DNA of 64,000 bases from Sisyra terminalis (lineage: Eukaryota; Arthropoda; Insecta; Neuroptera; Sisyridae): the NCBI GenBank assembly GCA_958496175.1, contig OY292278.1, positions 4,092,001-4,156,000 of the forward strand. Reading direction: 5' to 3'. Below the pieces are notes generated by a model. The model saw nothing but the letters and a program-made list of their open reading frames with translations, did no database searches and was not told the origin of the DNA. Positions 11,425 through 23,143 of the stretch are shown piece by piece. A program made the position numbers and the translations under genes. Within the stretch, counting starts at the first letter, position 1. Each line of letters begins with the position of its first letter.

Positions 11425-14400
11425 CTTAAGGGATGAAAACGACCATCAAAGTGCCAGAAGAAATCATTTTTCGTCATGAAAAAACCGTGGACTAACCATC
11501 GTTCATTTTTCACGAAATCGACAATTTTCATAAACTTTTTTTAATGATGCCAATCGAAAGTATAAGCCTTTATGTGCATGCTGTGCAAATTTTTCCCCAA
11601 ACAAACCACGTTTAAGGGATGAAAACGACCATCAAAGTGCCAGAAGAAATCATTTTTCGACATGAAAAAACCGTGGACTAACCATCGTTCATTTTTCACG
11701 AAATCGACAATTTTCATAAATTTTTTTTAGTGATGCCAATCGAAAGTATAAGCCTTTATGTGCATGCTGTGCAAATTTTTCCCCAAACAAACCACGTTTA
11801 AGGGATGAAAACGACCATCAAAGTGCCAGAAGAAATCATTTTTCGACATGAAAAAACCGTGGACTAACCATCGTTCATTTTTCACGAAATCGACAATTTT
11901 CATAAATTTTTTTTAGTGATGCCAATCGAAAGTATAAGCCTTTATGTGCATGCTGTGCAAATTTTTCCCCAAACAAACCACGTTTAAGGGATGAAAACGA
12001 CCATCAAAGTGCCAGAAGAAATCATTTTTCGACATGAAAAAACCGTGGACTAACCATCGTTCATTTTTCACGAAATCGACAATTTTCATAAATTTTTTTT
12101 AGTGATGCCAATCGAAAGTATAAGCCTTTATGTGCATGCTGTGCAAATTTTTCCCCAAACAAACCACGTTTAAGGGATGAAAACGACCATCAAAGTGCCA
12201 GAAGAAATCATTTTTCGACATGAAAAAACCGTGGACTAACCATCGTTCATTTTTCACGAAATCGACAATTTTCATAAACTTTTTTTAATGATGCCAATCG
12301 AAAGTATAAGCCTTTATGTGCATGCTGTGCAAATTTTTCCCCAAACAAACCACGTTTAAGGGATGAAAACGACCATCAAAGTGCCAGAAGAAATCATTTT
12401 TCGACATGAAAAAACCGTGGACTAACCATCGTTCATTTTTCACGAAATCGACAATTTTCATAAATTTTTTTTAGTGATGCCAATCGAAAGTATAAGCCTT
12501 TATGTGCATGCTGTGCAAATTTTTCCCCAAACAAACCACGTTTAAGGGATGAAAACGACCATCAAAGTGCCAGAAGAAATCATTTTTCGACATGAAAAAA
12601 CCGTGGACTAACCATCGTTCATTTTTCACGAAATCGACAATTTTCATAAATTTTTTTTAGTGATGCCAATCGAAAGTATAAGCCTTTATGTGCATGCTGT
12701 GCAAATTTTTCCCCAAACAAACCACGTTTAAGGGATGAAAACGACCATCAAAGTGCCAGAAGAAATCATTTTTCGACATGAAAAAACCGTGGACTAACCA
12801 TCGTTCATTTTTCACGAAATCGACAATTTTCATAAATTTTTTTTAGTGATGCCAATCGAAAGTATAAGCCTTTATGTGCATGCTGTGCAAATTTTTCCCC
12901 AAACAAACCACGTTTAAGGGATGAAAACGACCATCAAAGTGCCAGAAGAAATCATTTTTCGTCATGAAAAAACCGTGGACTAACCATCGTTCATTTTTCA
13001 CGAAATCGACAATTTTCATAAACTTTTTTTAATGATGCCAATCGAAAGTATTAGCCTTTATGTGCATGCTGTGCAAATTTTTCCCCAAACAAACCACGTT
13101 TAAGGGATGAAAACGACCATCAAAGTGCCAGAAGAAATCATTTTTCGTCATGAAAAAACCGTGGACTAACCATCGTTCATTTTTCACGAAATCGACAATT
13201 TTCATAAATTTTTTTTAGTGATGCCAATCGAAAGTATAAGCCTTTATGTGCATGCTGTGCAAATTTTTCCCCAAACAAACCACGTTTAAGGGATGAAAAC
13301 GACCATCAAAGTGCCAGAAGAAATCATTTTTCGACATGAAAAAACCGTGGACTAACCATCGTTCATTTTTCACGAAATCGACAATTTTCATAAATTTTTT
13401 TTAGTGATGCCAATCGAAAGTATAAGCCTTTATGTGCATGCTGTGCAAATTTTTCCCCAAACAAACCACGTTTAAGGGATGAAAACGACCATCAAAGTGC
13501 CAGAAGAAATCATTTTTCGTCATGAAAAAACCGTGGACTAACCATCGTTCATTTTTCACGAAATCGACAATTTTCATAAACTTTTTTTAATGATGCCAAT
13601 CAAAAGTATAAGCCATTATGTGCATGCTGTGCAAATTTTTCCCCAAACAAACCACGTTTAAGGGATGAAAACGACCATCAAAGTGCCAGAAGAAATCATT
13701 TTTCGTCATGAAAAAACCGTGGACTAACCATCGTTCATTTTTCACGAAATCGACAATTTTCATAAACTTTTTTTAATGATGCCAATCGAAAGTATAAGCC
13801 TTTATGTGCATGCTGTGCAAATTTTTCCCCAAACAAACCACGTTTAAGGGATGAAAACGACCATCAAAATGCCAGAAGAAATCATTTTTCGTCATGAAAA
13901 AACCGTGGACTAACCATCGTTCATTTTTCACGAAATCGACAATTTTCATAAACTTTTTTTAATGATGCCAATCGAAAGTATAAGCCTTTATGTGCATGCT
14001 GTGCAAATTTTTTCCCAAACAAACCACGTTTAAGGGATGAAAACGACCATCAAAATGCCAGAAGAAATCATTTTTCGTCATGAAAAAACCGTGGACTATC
14101 CATCGTTCATTTTTCACGAAATCGACAATTTTCATAAACTTTTTTTAATGATGCCAATCGAAAGTATAAGCCTTTATGTGCATGCTGTGCAAATTTTTCC
14201 CCAAACAAACCACGTTTAAGGGATGAAAACGACCATCAAAGTGCCAGAAGAAATCATTTTTCGACATGAAAAAACCGTGGACTAACCATCGTTCATTTTT
14301 CACGAAATCGACAATTTTCATAAATTTTTTTTAGTGATGCCAATCGAAAGTATAAGCCTTTATGTGCATGCTGTGCAAATTTTTCCCCAAACAAACCACG

Positions 14401-16632
14401 TTTAAGGGATGAAAACGACCATCAAAGTGCCAGAAGAAATCATTTTTCGACATGAAAAAACCGTGGACTAACCATCGTTCATTTTTCACGAAATCGACAA
14501 TTTTCATAAACTTTTTTTAATGATGCCAATCAAAAGTATAAGCCATTATGTGCATGCTGTGCAAATTTTTCCCCAAACAAACCACGTTTAAGGGATGAAA
14601 ACGACCATCAAAGTGCCAGAAGAAATCATTTTTCGACATGAAAAAACCGTGGACTAACCATCGTTCATTTTTCACGAAATCGACAATTTTCATAAATTTT
14701 TTTTAGTGATGCCAATCGAAAGTATAAGCCTTTATGTGCATGCTGTGCAAATTTTTCCCCAAACAAACGACGTTTAAGGGATGAAAACGACCATCAAAGT
14801 GCCAGAAGAAATCATTTTTCGACATGAAAAAACCGTGGACTAACCATCGTTCATTTTTCACGAAATCGACAATTTTCATAAATTTTTTTTAGTGATGCCA
14901 ATCGAAAGTATAAGCCTTTATGTGCATGCTGTGCAAATTTTTTCCCAAACAAACCACGTTTAAGGGATGAAAACGACCATCAAAGTGCCAGAAGAAATCA
15001 TTTTTCGTCATGAAAAAACCGTGGACTAACCATCGTTCATTTTTCACGAAATCGACAATTTTCATAAACTTTTTTTAATGATGCCAATCAAAAGTATAAG
15101 CCATTATGTGCATGCTGTGCAAATTTTTCCCCAAACAAACCACGTTTAAGGGATGAAAACGACCATCAAAGTGCCAGAAGAAATCATTTTTCGTCATGAA
15201 AAAACCGTGGACTAACCATCGTTCATTTTTCACGAAATCGACAAGTTTCATAAACTTTTTTTAATGATGCCAATCGAAAGTATAAGCCTTTATGTGCATG
15301 CTGTGCAAATTTTTCCCCAAACAAACCACGTTTAAGGGATGAAAACGACCATCAAAATGCCAGAAGAAATCATTTTTCGTCATGAAAAAACCGTGGACTA
15401 ACCATCGTTCATTTTTCACGAAATCGACAATTTTCATAAACTTTTTTTAATGATGCCAATCGAAAGTATAAGCCTTTATGTGCATGCTGTGCAAATTTTT
15501 TCCCAAACAAACCACGTTTAAGGGATGAAAACGACCATCAAAGTGCCAGAAGAAATCATTTTTCGACATGAAAAAACCGTGGACTAACCATCGTTCATTT
15601 TTCACGAAATCGACAATTTTCATAAATTTTTTTTAGTGATGCCAATCGAAAGTTTAAGCCTTTATGTGCATGCTGTGCAAATTTTTTCCCAAACAAACCA
15701 CGTTTAAGGGATGAAAACGACCATCAAAGTGCCAGAAGAAATCATTTTTCGACATGAAAAAACCGTGGACTAACCATCGTTCATTTTTCACGAAATCGAA
15801 AATTTTCATAAATTTTTTTTAGTGATGCCAATCGAAAGTATAAGCCTTTATGTGCATGCTGTGCAAATTTTTCCCCAAACAAACCACGTTTAAGGGATGA
15901 AAACGACCATCAAAGTGCCAGAAGAAATCATTTTTCGTCATGAAAAAACCGTGGACTAACCATCGTTCATTTTTCACGAAATCGACAATTTTCATAAACT
16001 TTTTTTAATGATGCCAATCGAAAGTATAAGCCTTTATGTGCATGCTGTGCAAATTTTTCCCCAAACAAACCACGTTTAAGGGATGAAAACGACCATCAAA
16101 GTGCCAGAAGAAATCATTTTTCGTCATGAAAAAACCGTGGACTAACCATCGTTCATTTTTCACGAAATCGACAATTTTCATAAATTTTTTTTAGTGATGC
16201 CAATCGAAAGTATAAGCCTTTATGTGCATGCTGTGCAAATTTTTCCCCAAACAAACCACGTTAAAGGGATGAAAACGACCATCAAAGTGCCAGAAGAAAT
16301 CATTTTTCGACATGAAAAAACCGTGGACTAACCATCGTTCATTTTTCACGAAATCGACAATTTTCATAAATTTTTTTTAGTGATGCCAATCGAAAGTATA
16401 AGCCTTTATGTGCATGCTGTGCAAATTTTTCCCCAAACAAACCACGTTTAAGGGATGAAAACGACCATCAAAATGCCAGAAGAAATCATTTTTCGTCATG
16501 AAAAAACCGTGGACTAACCATCGTTCATTTTTCACGAAATCGAAAATTTTCATAAACTTTTTTTAATGATGCCAATCGAAAGTATAAGCCTTTATGTGCA
16601 TGCTGTGCAAATTTTTTCCCAAACAAACCACG
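11425..16632 (+). repeat. Higher-order repeat unit 3 (28-mer, 5,208 bp)
   Basis: This unit is anchored on C79 at 11425 and 16633; the length is exactly 28 x 186. The markers repeat again: T32 at about 13051, T149 in the monomer at 14037-14219, G75 at 14769 and G179 at 15245. The last two lie 5,208 bp after their unit 2 counterparts. Just past 16.8 kb the match to unit 2 breaks down: A105 appears near 16834 where the 5,208-bp offset predicts G. From there the array enters the larger super-unit, so this is the last full copy of the 5.2-kb unit in the window. Confidence 0.8.
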
Positions 16633-16928
16633 CTTAAGGGATGAAAACGACCATCAAAGTGCCAGAAGAAATCATTTTTCGTCATGAAAAAACCGTGGAC
16701 TAACCATCGTTCATTTTTCACGAAATCGACAATTTTCATAAACTTTTTTTAATGATGCCAATCGAAAGTATAAGCCTTTATGTGCATGCTGTGCAAATTT
16801 TTCCCCAAACAAACCACGTTTAAGGGATGAAAACGACCATCAAAATGCCAGAAGAAATCATTTTTCGTCATGAAAAAACCGTGGACTAACCATCGTTCAT
16901 TTTTCACGAAATCGACAATTTTCATAAA

Positions 16929-16940
16929 CTTTTTTTTAGT
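16929..16940 (+). repeat. Hybrid 187-bp junction, copy 1
   Basis: The monomer start reads AAC, eight T, AGTG. The C at position 3 is C-class, but the T-run length and AGTG are T-class, so the tract is one base longer than in either parent class. The same form occurs only at 42042 and 63621. It serves as the boundary marker of the super-units. Confidence 0.85.
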
Positions 16941-19719
16941 GATGCCAATCGAAAGTATAAGCCTTTATGTGCATGCTGTGCAAATTTTTCCCCAAACAAA
17001 CCACGTTTAAGGGATGAAAACGACCATCAAAATGCCAGAAGAAATCATTTTTCGTCATGAAAAAACCGTGGACTAACCATCGTTCATTTTTCACGAAATC
17101 GACAATTTTCATAAACTTTTTTTAATGATGCCAATCGAAAGTATAAGCCTTTATGTGCATGCTGTGCAAATTTTTTCCCAAACAAACCACGTTTAAGGGA
17201 TGAAAACGACCATCAAAGTGCCAGAAGAAATCATTTTTCGACATGAAAAAACCGTGGACTAACCATCGTTCATTTTTCACGAAATCGACAATTTTCATAA
17301 ATTTTTTTTAGTGATGCCAATCGAAAGTATAAGCCTTTATGTGCATGCTGTGCAAATTTTTCCCCAAACAAACCACGTTTAAGGGATGAAAACGACCATC
17401 AAAGTGCCAGAAGAAATCATTTTTCGACATGAAAAAACCGTGGACTAACCATCGTTCATTTTTCACGAAATCGACAATTATCATAAATTTTTTTTAGTGA
17501 TGCCAATCGAAAGTATAAGCCTTTATGTGCATGCTGTGCAAATTTTTCCCCAAACAAACCACGTTTAAGGGATGAAAACGACCATCAAAGTGCCAGAAGA
17601 AATCATTTTTCGACATGAAAAAACCGTGGACTAACCATCGTTCATTTTTCACGAAATCGACAATTTTCATAAATTTTTTTTAGTGATGCCAATCGAAAGT
17701 ATAAGCCTTTATGTGCATGCTGTGCAAATTTTTCCCCAAACAAACCACGTTTAAGGGATGAAAACGACCATCAAAGTGCCAGAAGAAATCATTTTTCGAC
17801 ATGAAAAAACCGTGGACTAACCATCGTTCATTTTTCACGAAATCGACAATTTTCATAAATTTTTTTTAGTGATGCCAATCGAAAGTATAAGCCTTTATGT
17901 GCATGCTGTGAAAATTTTTCCCCAAACAAACCACGTTTAAGGGATGAAAACGACCATCAAAGTGCCAGAAGAAATCATTTTTCGACATGAAAAAACCGTG
18001 GACTAACCATCGTTCATTTTTCACGAAATCGACAATTTTCATAAATTTTTTTTAGTGATGCCAATCGAAAGTATAAGCCTTTATGTGCATGCTGTGCAAA
18101 TTTTTCCCCAAACAAACCACGTTTAAGGGATGAAAACGACCATCAAAGTGCCAGAAGAAATCATTTTTCGTCATGAAAAAACCGTGGACTAACCATCGTT
18201 CATTTTTCACGAAATCGACAATTTTCATAAACTTTTTTTAATGATGCCAATCAAAAGTTTAAGCCATTATGTGCATGCTGTGCAAATTTTTCCCCAAACA
18301 AACCACGTTTAAGGGATGAAAACGACCATCAAAGTGCCAGAAGAAATCATTTTTCGTCATGAAAAAACCGTGGACTAACCATCGTTCATTTTTCACGAAA
18401 TCGACAATTTTCATAAACTTTTTTTAATGATGCCAATCGAAAGTATAAGCCTTTATGTGCATGCTGTGCAAATTTTTCCCCAAACAAACCACGTTTAAGG
18501 GATGAAAACGACCATCAAAATGCCAGAAGAAATCATTTTTCGTCATGAAAAAACCGTGGACTAACCATCGTTCATTTTTCACGAAATCGACAATTTTCAT
18601 AAACTTTTTTTAGTGATGCCAATCGAAAGTATAAGCCTTTATGTGCATGCTGTGCAAATTTTTACCCAAACAAACCACGTTTAAGGGATGAAAACGACCA
18701 TCAAAGTGCCAGAAGAAATCATTTTTCGACATGAAAAAACCGTGGACTAACCATCGTTCATTTTTCACGAAATCGACAATTTTCATAAATTTTTTTTAGT
18801 GATGCCAATCGAAAGTTTAAGCCTTTATGTGCATGCTGTGCAAATTTTTTCCCAAACAAACCACGTTTAAGGGATGAAAACGACCATCAAAGTGCCAGAA
18901 GAAATCATTTTTCGTCATGAAAAAACCGTGGACTAACCATCGTTCATTTTTCACGAAATCGACAATTTTCATAAATTTTTTTTAGTGATGCCAATCGAAA
19001 GTATAAGCCTTTATGTGCATGCTGTGCAAATTTTTCCCCAAACAAACCACGTTTAAGGGATGAAAACGACCATCAAAGTGCCAGAAGAAATCATTTTTCG
19101 TCATGAAAAAACCGTGGACTAACCATCGTTCATTTTTCACGAAATCGACAATTTTCATAAACTTTTTTTAATGATGCCAATCGAAAGTATAAGCCTTTAT
19201 GTGCATGCTGTGCAAATTTTTCCCCAAACAAACCACGTTTAAGGGATGAAAACGACCATCAAAGTGCCAGAAGAAATCATTTTTCGACATGAAAAAACCG
19301 TGGACTAACCATCGTTCATTTTTCACGAAATCGACAATTTTCATAAATTTTTTTTAGTGATGCCAATCGAAAGTATAAGCCTTTATGTGCATGCTGTGCA
19401 AATTTTTCCCCAAACAAACCACGTTTAAGGGATGAAAACGACCATCAAAGTGCCAGAAGAAATCATTTTTCGACATGAAAAAACCGTGGACTAACCATCG
19501 TTCATTTTTCACGAAATCGACAATTTTCATAAATTTTTTTTAGTGATGCCAATCGAAAGTATAAGCCTTTATGTGCATGCTGTGCAAATTTTTCCCCAAA
19601 CAAACCACGTTTAAGGGATGAAAACGACCATCAAAGTGCCAGAAGAAATCATTTTTCGACATGAAAAAACCGTGGACTAACCATCGTTCATTTTTCACGA
19701 AATCGACAATTTTCATAAA

Positions 19720-19729
19720 TTTTTTTAGT
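19720..19729 (+). repeat. 185-bp monomer with a shortened T-run
   Basis: Only seven T precede AGTG instead of eight. This is the only deletion variant I found. The single-base loss shifts frame and accidentally creates overlapping open frames on both strands here (up to 82 codons), which I do not regard as genes. The S2 counterpart lacks the deletion, because the S1-S2 offset changes by 1 bp across it. Confidence 0.85.
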
Positions 19730-21206
19730 GATGCCAATCGAAAGTATAAGCCTTTATGTGCATGCTGTGAAAATTTTTCCCCAAACAAACCACGTTTAAG
19801 GGATGAAAACGACCATCAAAGTGCCAGAAGAAATCATTTTTCGACATGAAAAAACCGTGGACTAACCATCGTTCATTTTTCACGAAATCGACAATTTTCA
19901 TAAATTTTTTTTAGTGATGCCAATCGAAAGTATAAGCCTTTATGTGCATGCTGTGCAAATTTTTCCCCAAACAAACCACGTTTAAGGGATGAAAACGACC
20001 ATCAAAGTGCCAGAAGAAATCATTTTTCGTCATGAAAAAACCGTGGACTAACCATCGTTCATTTTTCACGAAATCGACAATTTTCATAAACTTTTTTTAA
20101 TGATGCCAATCAAAAGTATAAGCCATTATGTGCATGCTGTGCAAATTTTTCCCCAAACAAACCACGTTTAAGGGATGAAAACGACCATCAAAGTGCCAGA
20201 AGAAATCATTTTTCGTCATGAAAAAACCGTGGACTAACCATCGTTCATTTTTCACGAAATCGACAATTTTCATAAACTTTTTTTAATGATGCCAATCGAA
20301 AGTATAAGCCTTTATGTGCATGTTGTGCAAATTTTTCCCCAAACAAACCACGTTTAAGGGATGAAAACGACCATCAAAATGCCAGAAGAAATCATTTTTC
20401 GACATGAAAAAACCGTGGACTAACCATCGTTCATTTTTCACGAAATCGACAATTTTCATAAATTTTTTTTAGTGATGCCAATCGAAAGTATAAGCCTTTA
20501 TGTGCATGCTGTGCAAATTTTTACCCAAACAAACCACGTTTAAGGGATGAAAACGACCATCAAAGTGCCAGAAGAAATCATTTTTCGACATGAAAAAACC
20601 GTGGACTAACCATCGTTCATTTTTCACGAAATCGACAATTTTCATAAATTTTTTTTAGTGATGCCAATCGAAAGTTTAAGCCTTTATGTGCATGCTGTGC
20701 AAATTTTTTCCCAAACAAACCACGTTTAAGGGATGAAAACGACCATCAAAGTGCCAGAAGAAATCATTTTTCGACATGAAAAAACCGTGGACTAACCATC
20801 GTTCATTTTTCACGAAATCGAAAATTTTCATAAATTTTTTTTAGTGATGCCAATCGAAAGTATAAGCCTTTATGTGCATGCTGTGCAAATTTTTCCCCAA
20901 ACAAACCACGTTTAAGGGATGAAAACGACCATCAAAGTGCCAGAAGAAATCATTTTTCGTCATGAAAAAACCGTGGACTAACCATCGTTCATTTTTCACG
21001 AAATCGACAATTTTCATAAACTTTTTTTAATGATGCCAATCGAAAGTATAAGCCTTTATGTGCATGCTGTGCAAATTTTTCCCCAAACAAACCACGTTTA
21101 AGGGATGAAAACGACCATCAAAGTGCCAGAAGAAATCATTTTTCGTCATGAAAAAACCGTGGACTAACCATCGTTCATTTTTCACGAAATCGACAATTTT
21201 CATAAA

Positions 21207-21220
21207 TTTCTTTAATGTGA
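21207..21220 (+). repeat. Unique scrambled T-run, 187-bp monomer
   Basis: In place of the usual eight T and AGTG the sequence reads TTTC TTTAATGTG before ATGCC, one base longer than normal. No other monomer in the window has this form, and S2 has a normal tract at the matching site near 47.44 kb. It looks like an imperfect junction or repair scar rather than simple slippage, although several point changes plus one insertion would give the same text. Confidence 0.75.
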
Positions 21221-21655
21221 TGCCAATCGAAAGTATAAGCCTTTATGTGCATGCTGTGCAAATTTTTCCCCAAACAAACCACGTTTAAGGGATGAAAACG
21301 ACCATCAAAGTGCCAGAAGAAATCATTTTTCGACATGAAAAAACCGTGGACTAACCATCGTTCATTTTTCACGAAATCGACAATTTTCATAAATTTTTTT
21401 TAGTGATGCCAATCGAAAGTATAAGCCTTTATGTGCATGCTGTGCAAATTTTTCCCCAAACAAACCACGTTTAAGGGATGAAAACGACCATCAAAATGCC
21501 AGAAGAAATCATTTTTCGTCATGAAAAAACCGTGGACTAACCATCGTTCATTTTTCACGAAATCGACAATTTTCATAAACTTTTTTTAATGATGCCAATC
21601 GAAAGTATAAGCCTTTATGTGCATGCTGTGCAAATTTTTTCCCAAACAAACCACG

Positions 21656-23143
21656 CTTAAGGGATGAAAACGACCATCAAAGTGCCAAAAGAAATCATTT
21701 TTCGTCATGAAAAAACCGTGGACTAACCATCGTTCATTTTTCACGAAATCGACAATTTTCATAAACTTTTTTTAATGATGCCAATCGAAAGTATAAGCCT
21801 TTATGTGCATGCTGTGCAAATTTTTCCCCAAACAAACCACGTTTAAGGGATGAAAACGACCATCAAAGTGCCAGAAGAAATCATTTTTCGACATGAAAAA
21901 ACCGTGGACTAACCATCGTTCATTTTTCACGAAATCGACAATTTTCATAAATTTTTTTTAGTGATGCCAATCGAAAGTATAAGCCTTTATGTGCATGCTG
22001 TGCAAATTTTTCCCCAAACAAACCACGTTTAAGGGATGAAAACGACCATCAAAGTGCCAGAAGAAATCATTTTTCGACATGAAAAAACCGTGGACTAACC
22101 ATCGTTCATTTTTCACGAAATCGACAATTTTCATAAATTTTTTTTAGTGATGCCAATCGAAAGTTTAAGCCTTTATGTGCATGCTGTGCAAATTTTTTCC
22201 CAAACAAACCACGTTTAAGGGATGAAAACGACCATCAAAGTGCCAGAAGAAATCATTTTTCGACATGAAAAAACCGTGGACTAACCATCGTTCATTTTTC
22301 ACGAAATCGAAAATTTTCATAAATTTTTTTTAGTGATGCCAATCGAAAGTATAAGCCTTTATGTGCATGCTGTGCAAATTTTTCCCCAAACAAACCACGT
22401 TTAAGGGATGAAAACGACCATCAAAGTGCCAGAAGAAATCATTTTTCGTCATGAAAAAACCGTGGACTAACCATCGTTCATTTTTCACGAAATCGACAAT
22501 TTTCATAAACTTTTTTTAATGATGCCAATCGAAAGTATAAGCCTTTATGTGCATGCTGTGCAAATTTTTCCCCAAACAAACCACGTTTAAGGGATGAAAA
22601 CGACCATCAAAGTGCCAGAAGAAATCATTTTTCGTCATGAAAAAACCGTGGACTAACCATCGTTCATTTTTCACGAAATCGACAATTTTCATAAATTTTT
22701 TTTAGTGATGCCAATCGAAAGTATAAGCCTTTATGTGCATGCTGTGCAAATTTTTCCCCAAACAAACCACGTTTAAGGGATGAAAACGACCATCAAAGTG
22801 CCAGAAGAAATCATTTTTCGACATGAAAAAACCGTGGACTAACCATCGTTCATTTTTCACGAAATCGACAATTTTCATAAATTTTTTTTAGTGATGCCAA
22901 TCGAAAGTATAAGCCTTTATGTGCATGCTGTGCAAATTTTTCCCCAAACAAACCACGTTTAAGGGATGAAAACGACCATCAAAATGCCAGAAGAAATCAT
23001 TTTTCGTCATGAAAAAACCGTGGACTAACCATCGTTCATTTTTCACGAAATCGACAATTTTCATAAACTTTTTTTAATGATGCCAATCGAAAGTATAAGC
23101 CTTTATGTGCATGCTGTGCAAATTTTTTCCCAAACAAACCACG
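21656..23143 (+). repeat. 8-monomer block duplication in S1 (1,488 bp)
   Basis: This block is anchored on C79 at 21656 and 23144, exactly 8 x 186 bp apart. Both anchors are followed in the same monomer by A at position 111 (GTGCCAAAAG), a rare linked pair. Monomers with T at position 30 also recur at this spacing (about 20675 and 22163). S2 carries the same duplication. Confidence 0.75.

Noticed and set aside
19540..19849. Overlapping 82- and 62-codon open frames on opposite strands
   Set aside because: Both arise from the 1-bp deletion in the T-run near 19720, which joins frames of adjacent monomers.
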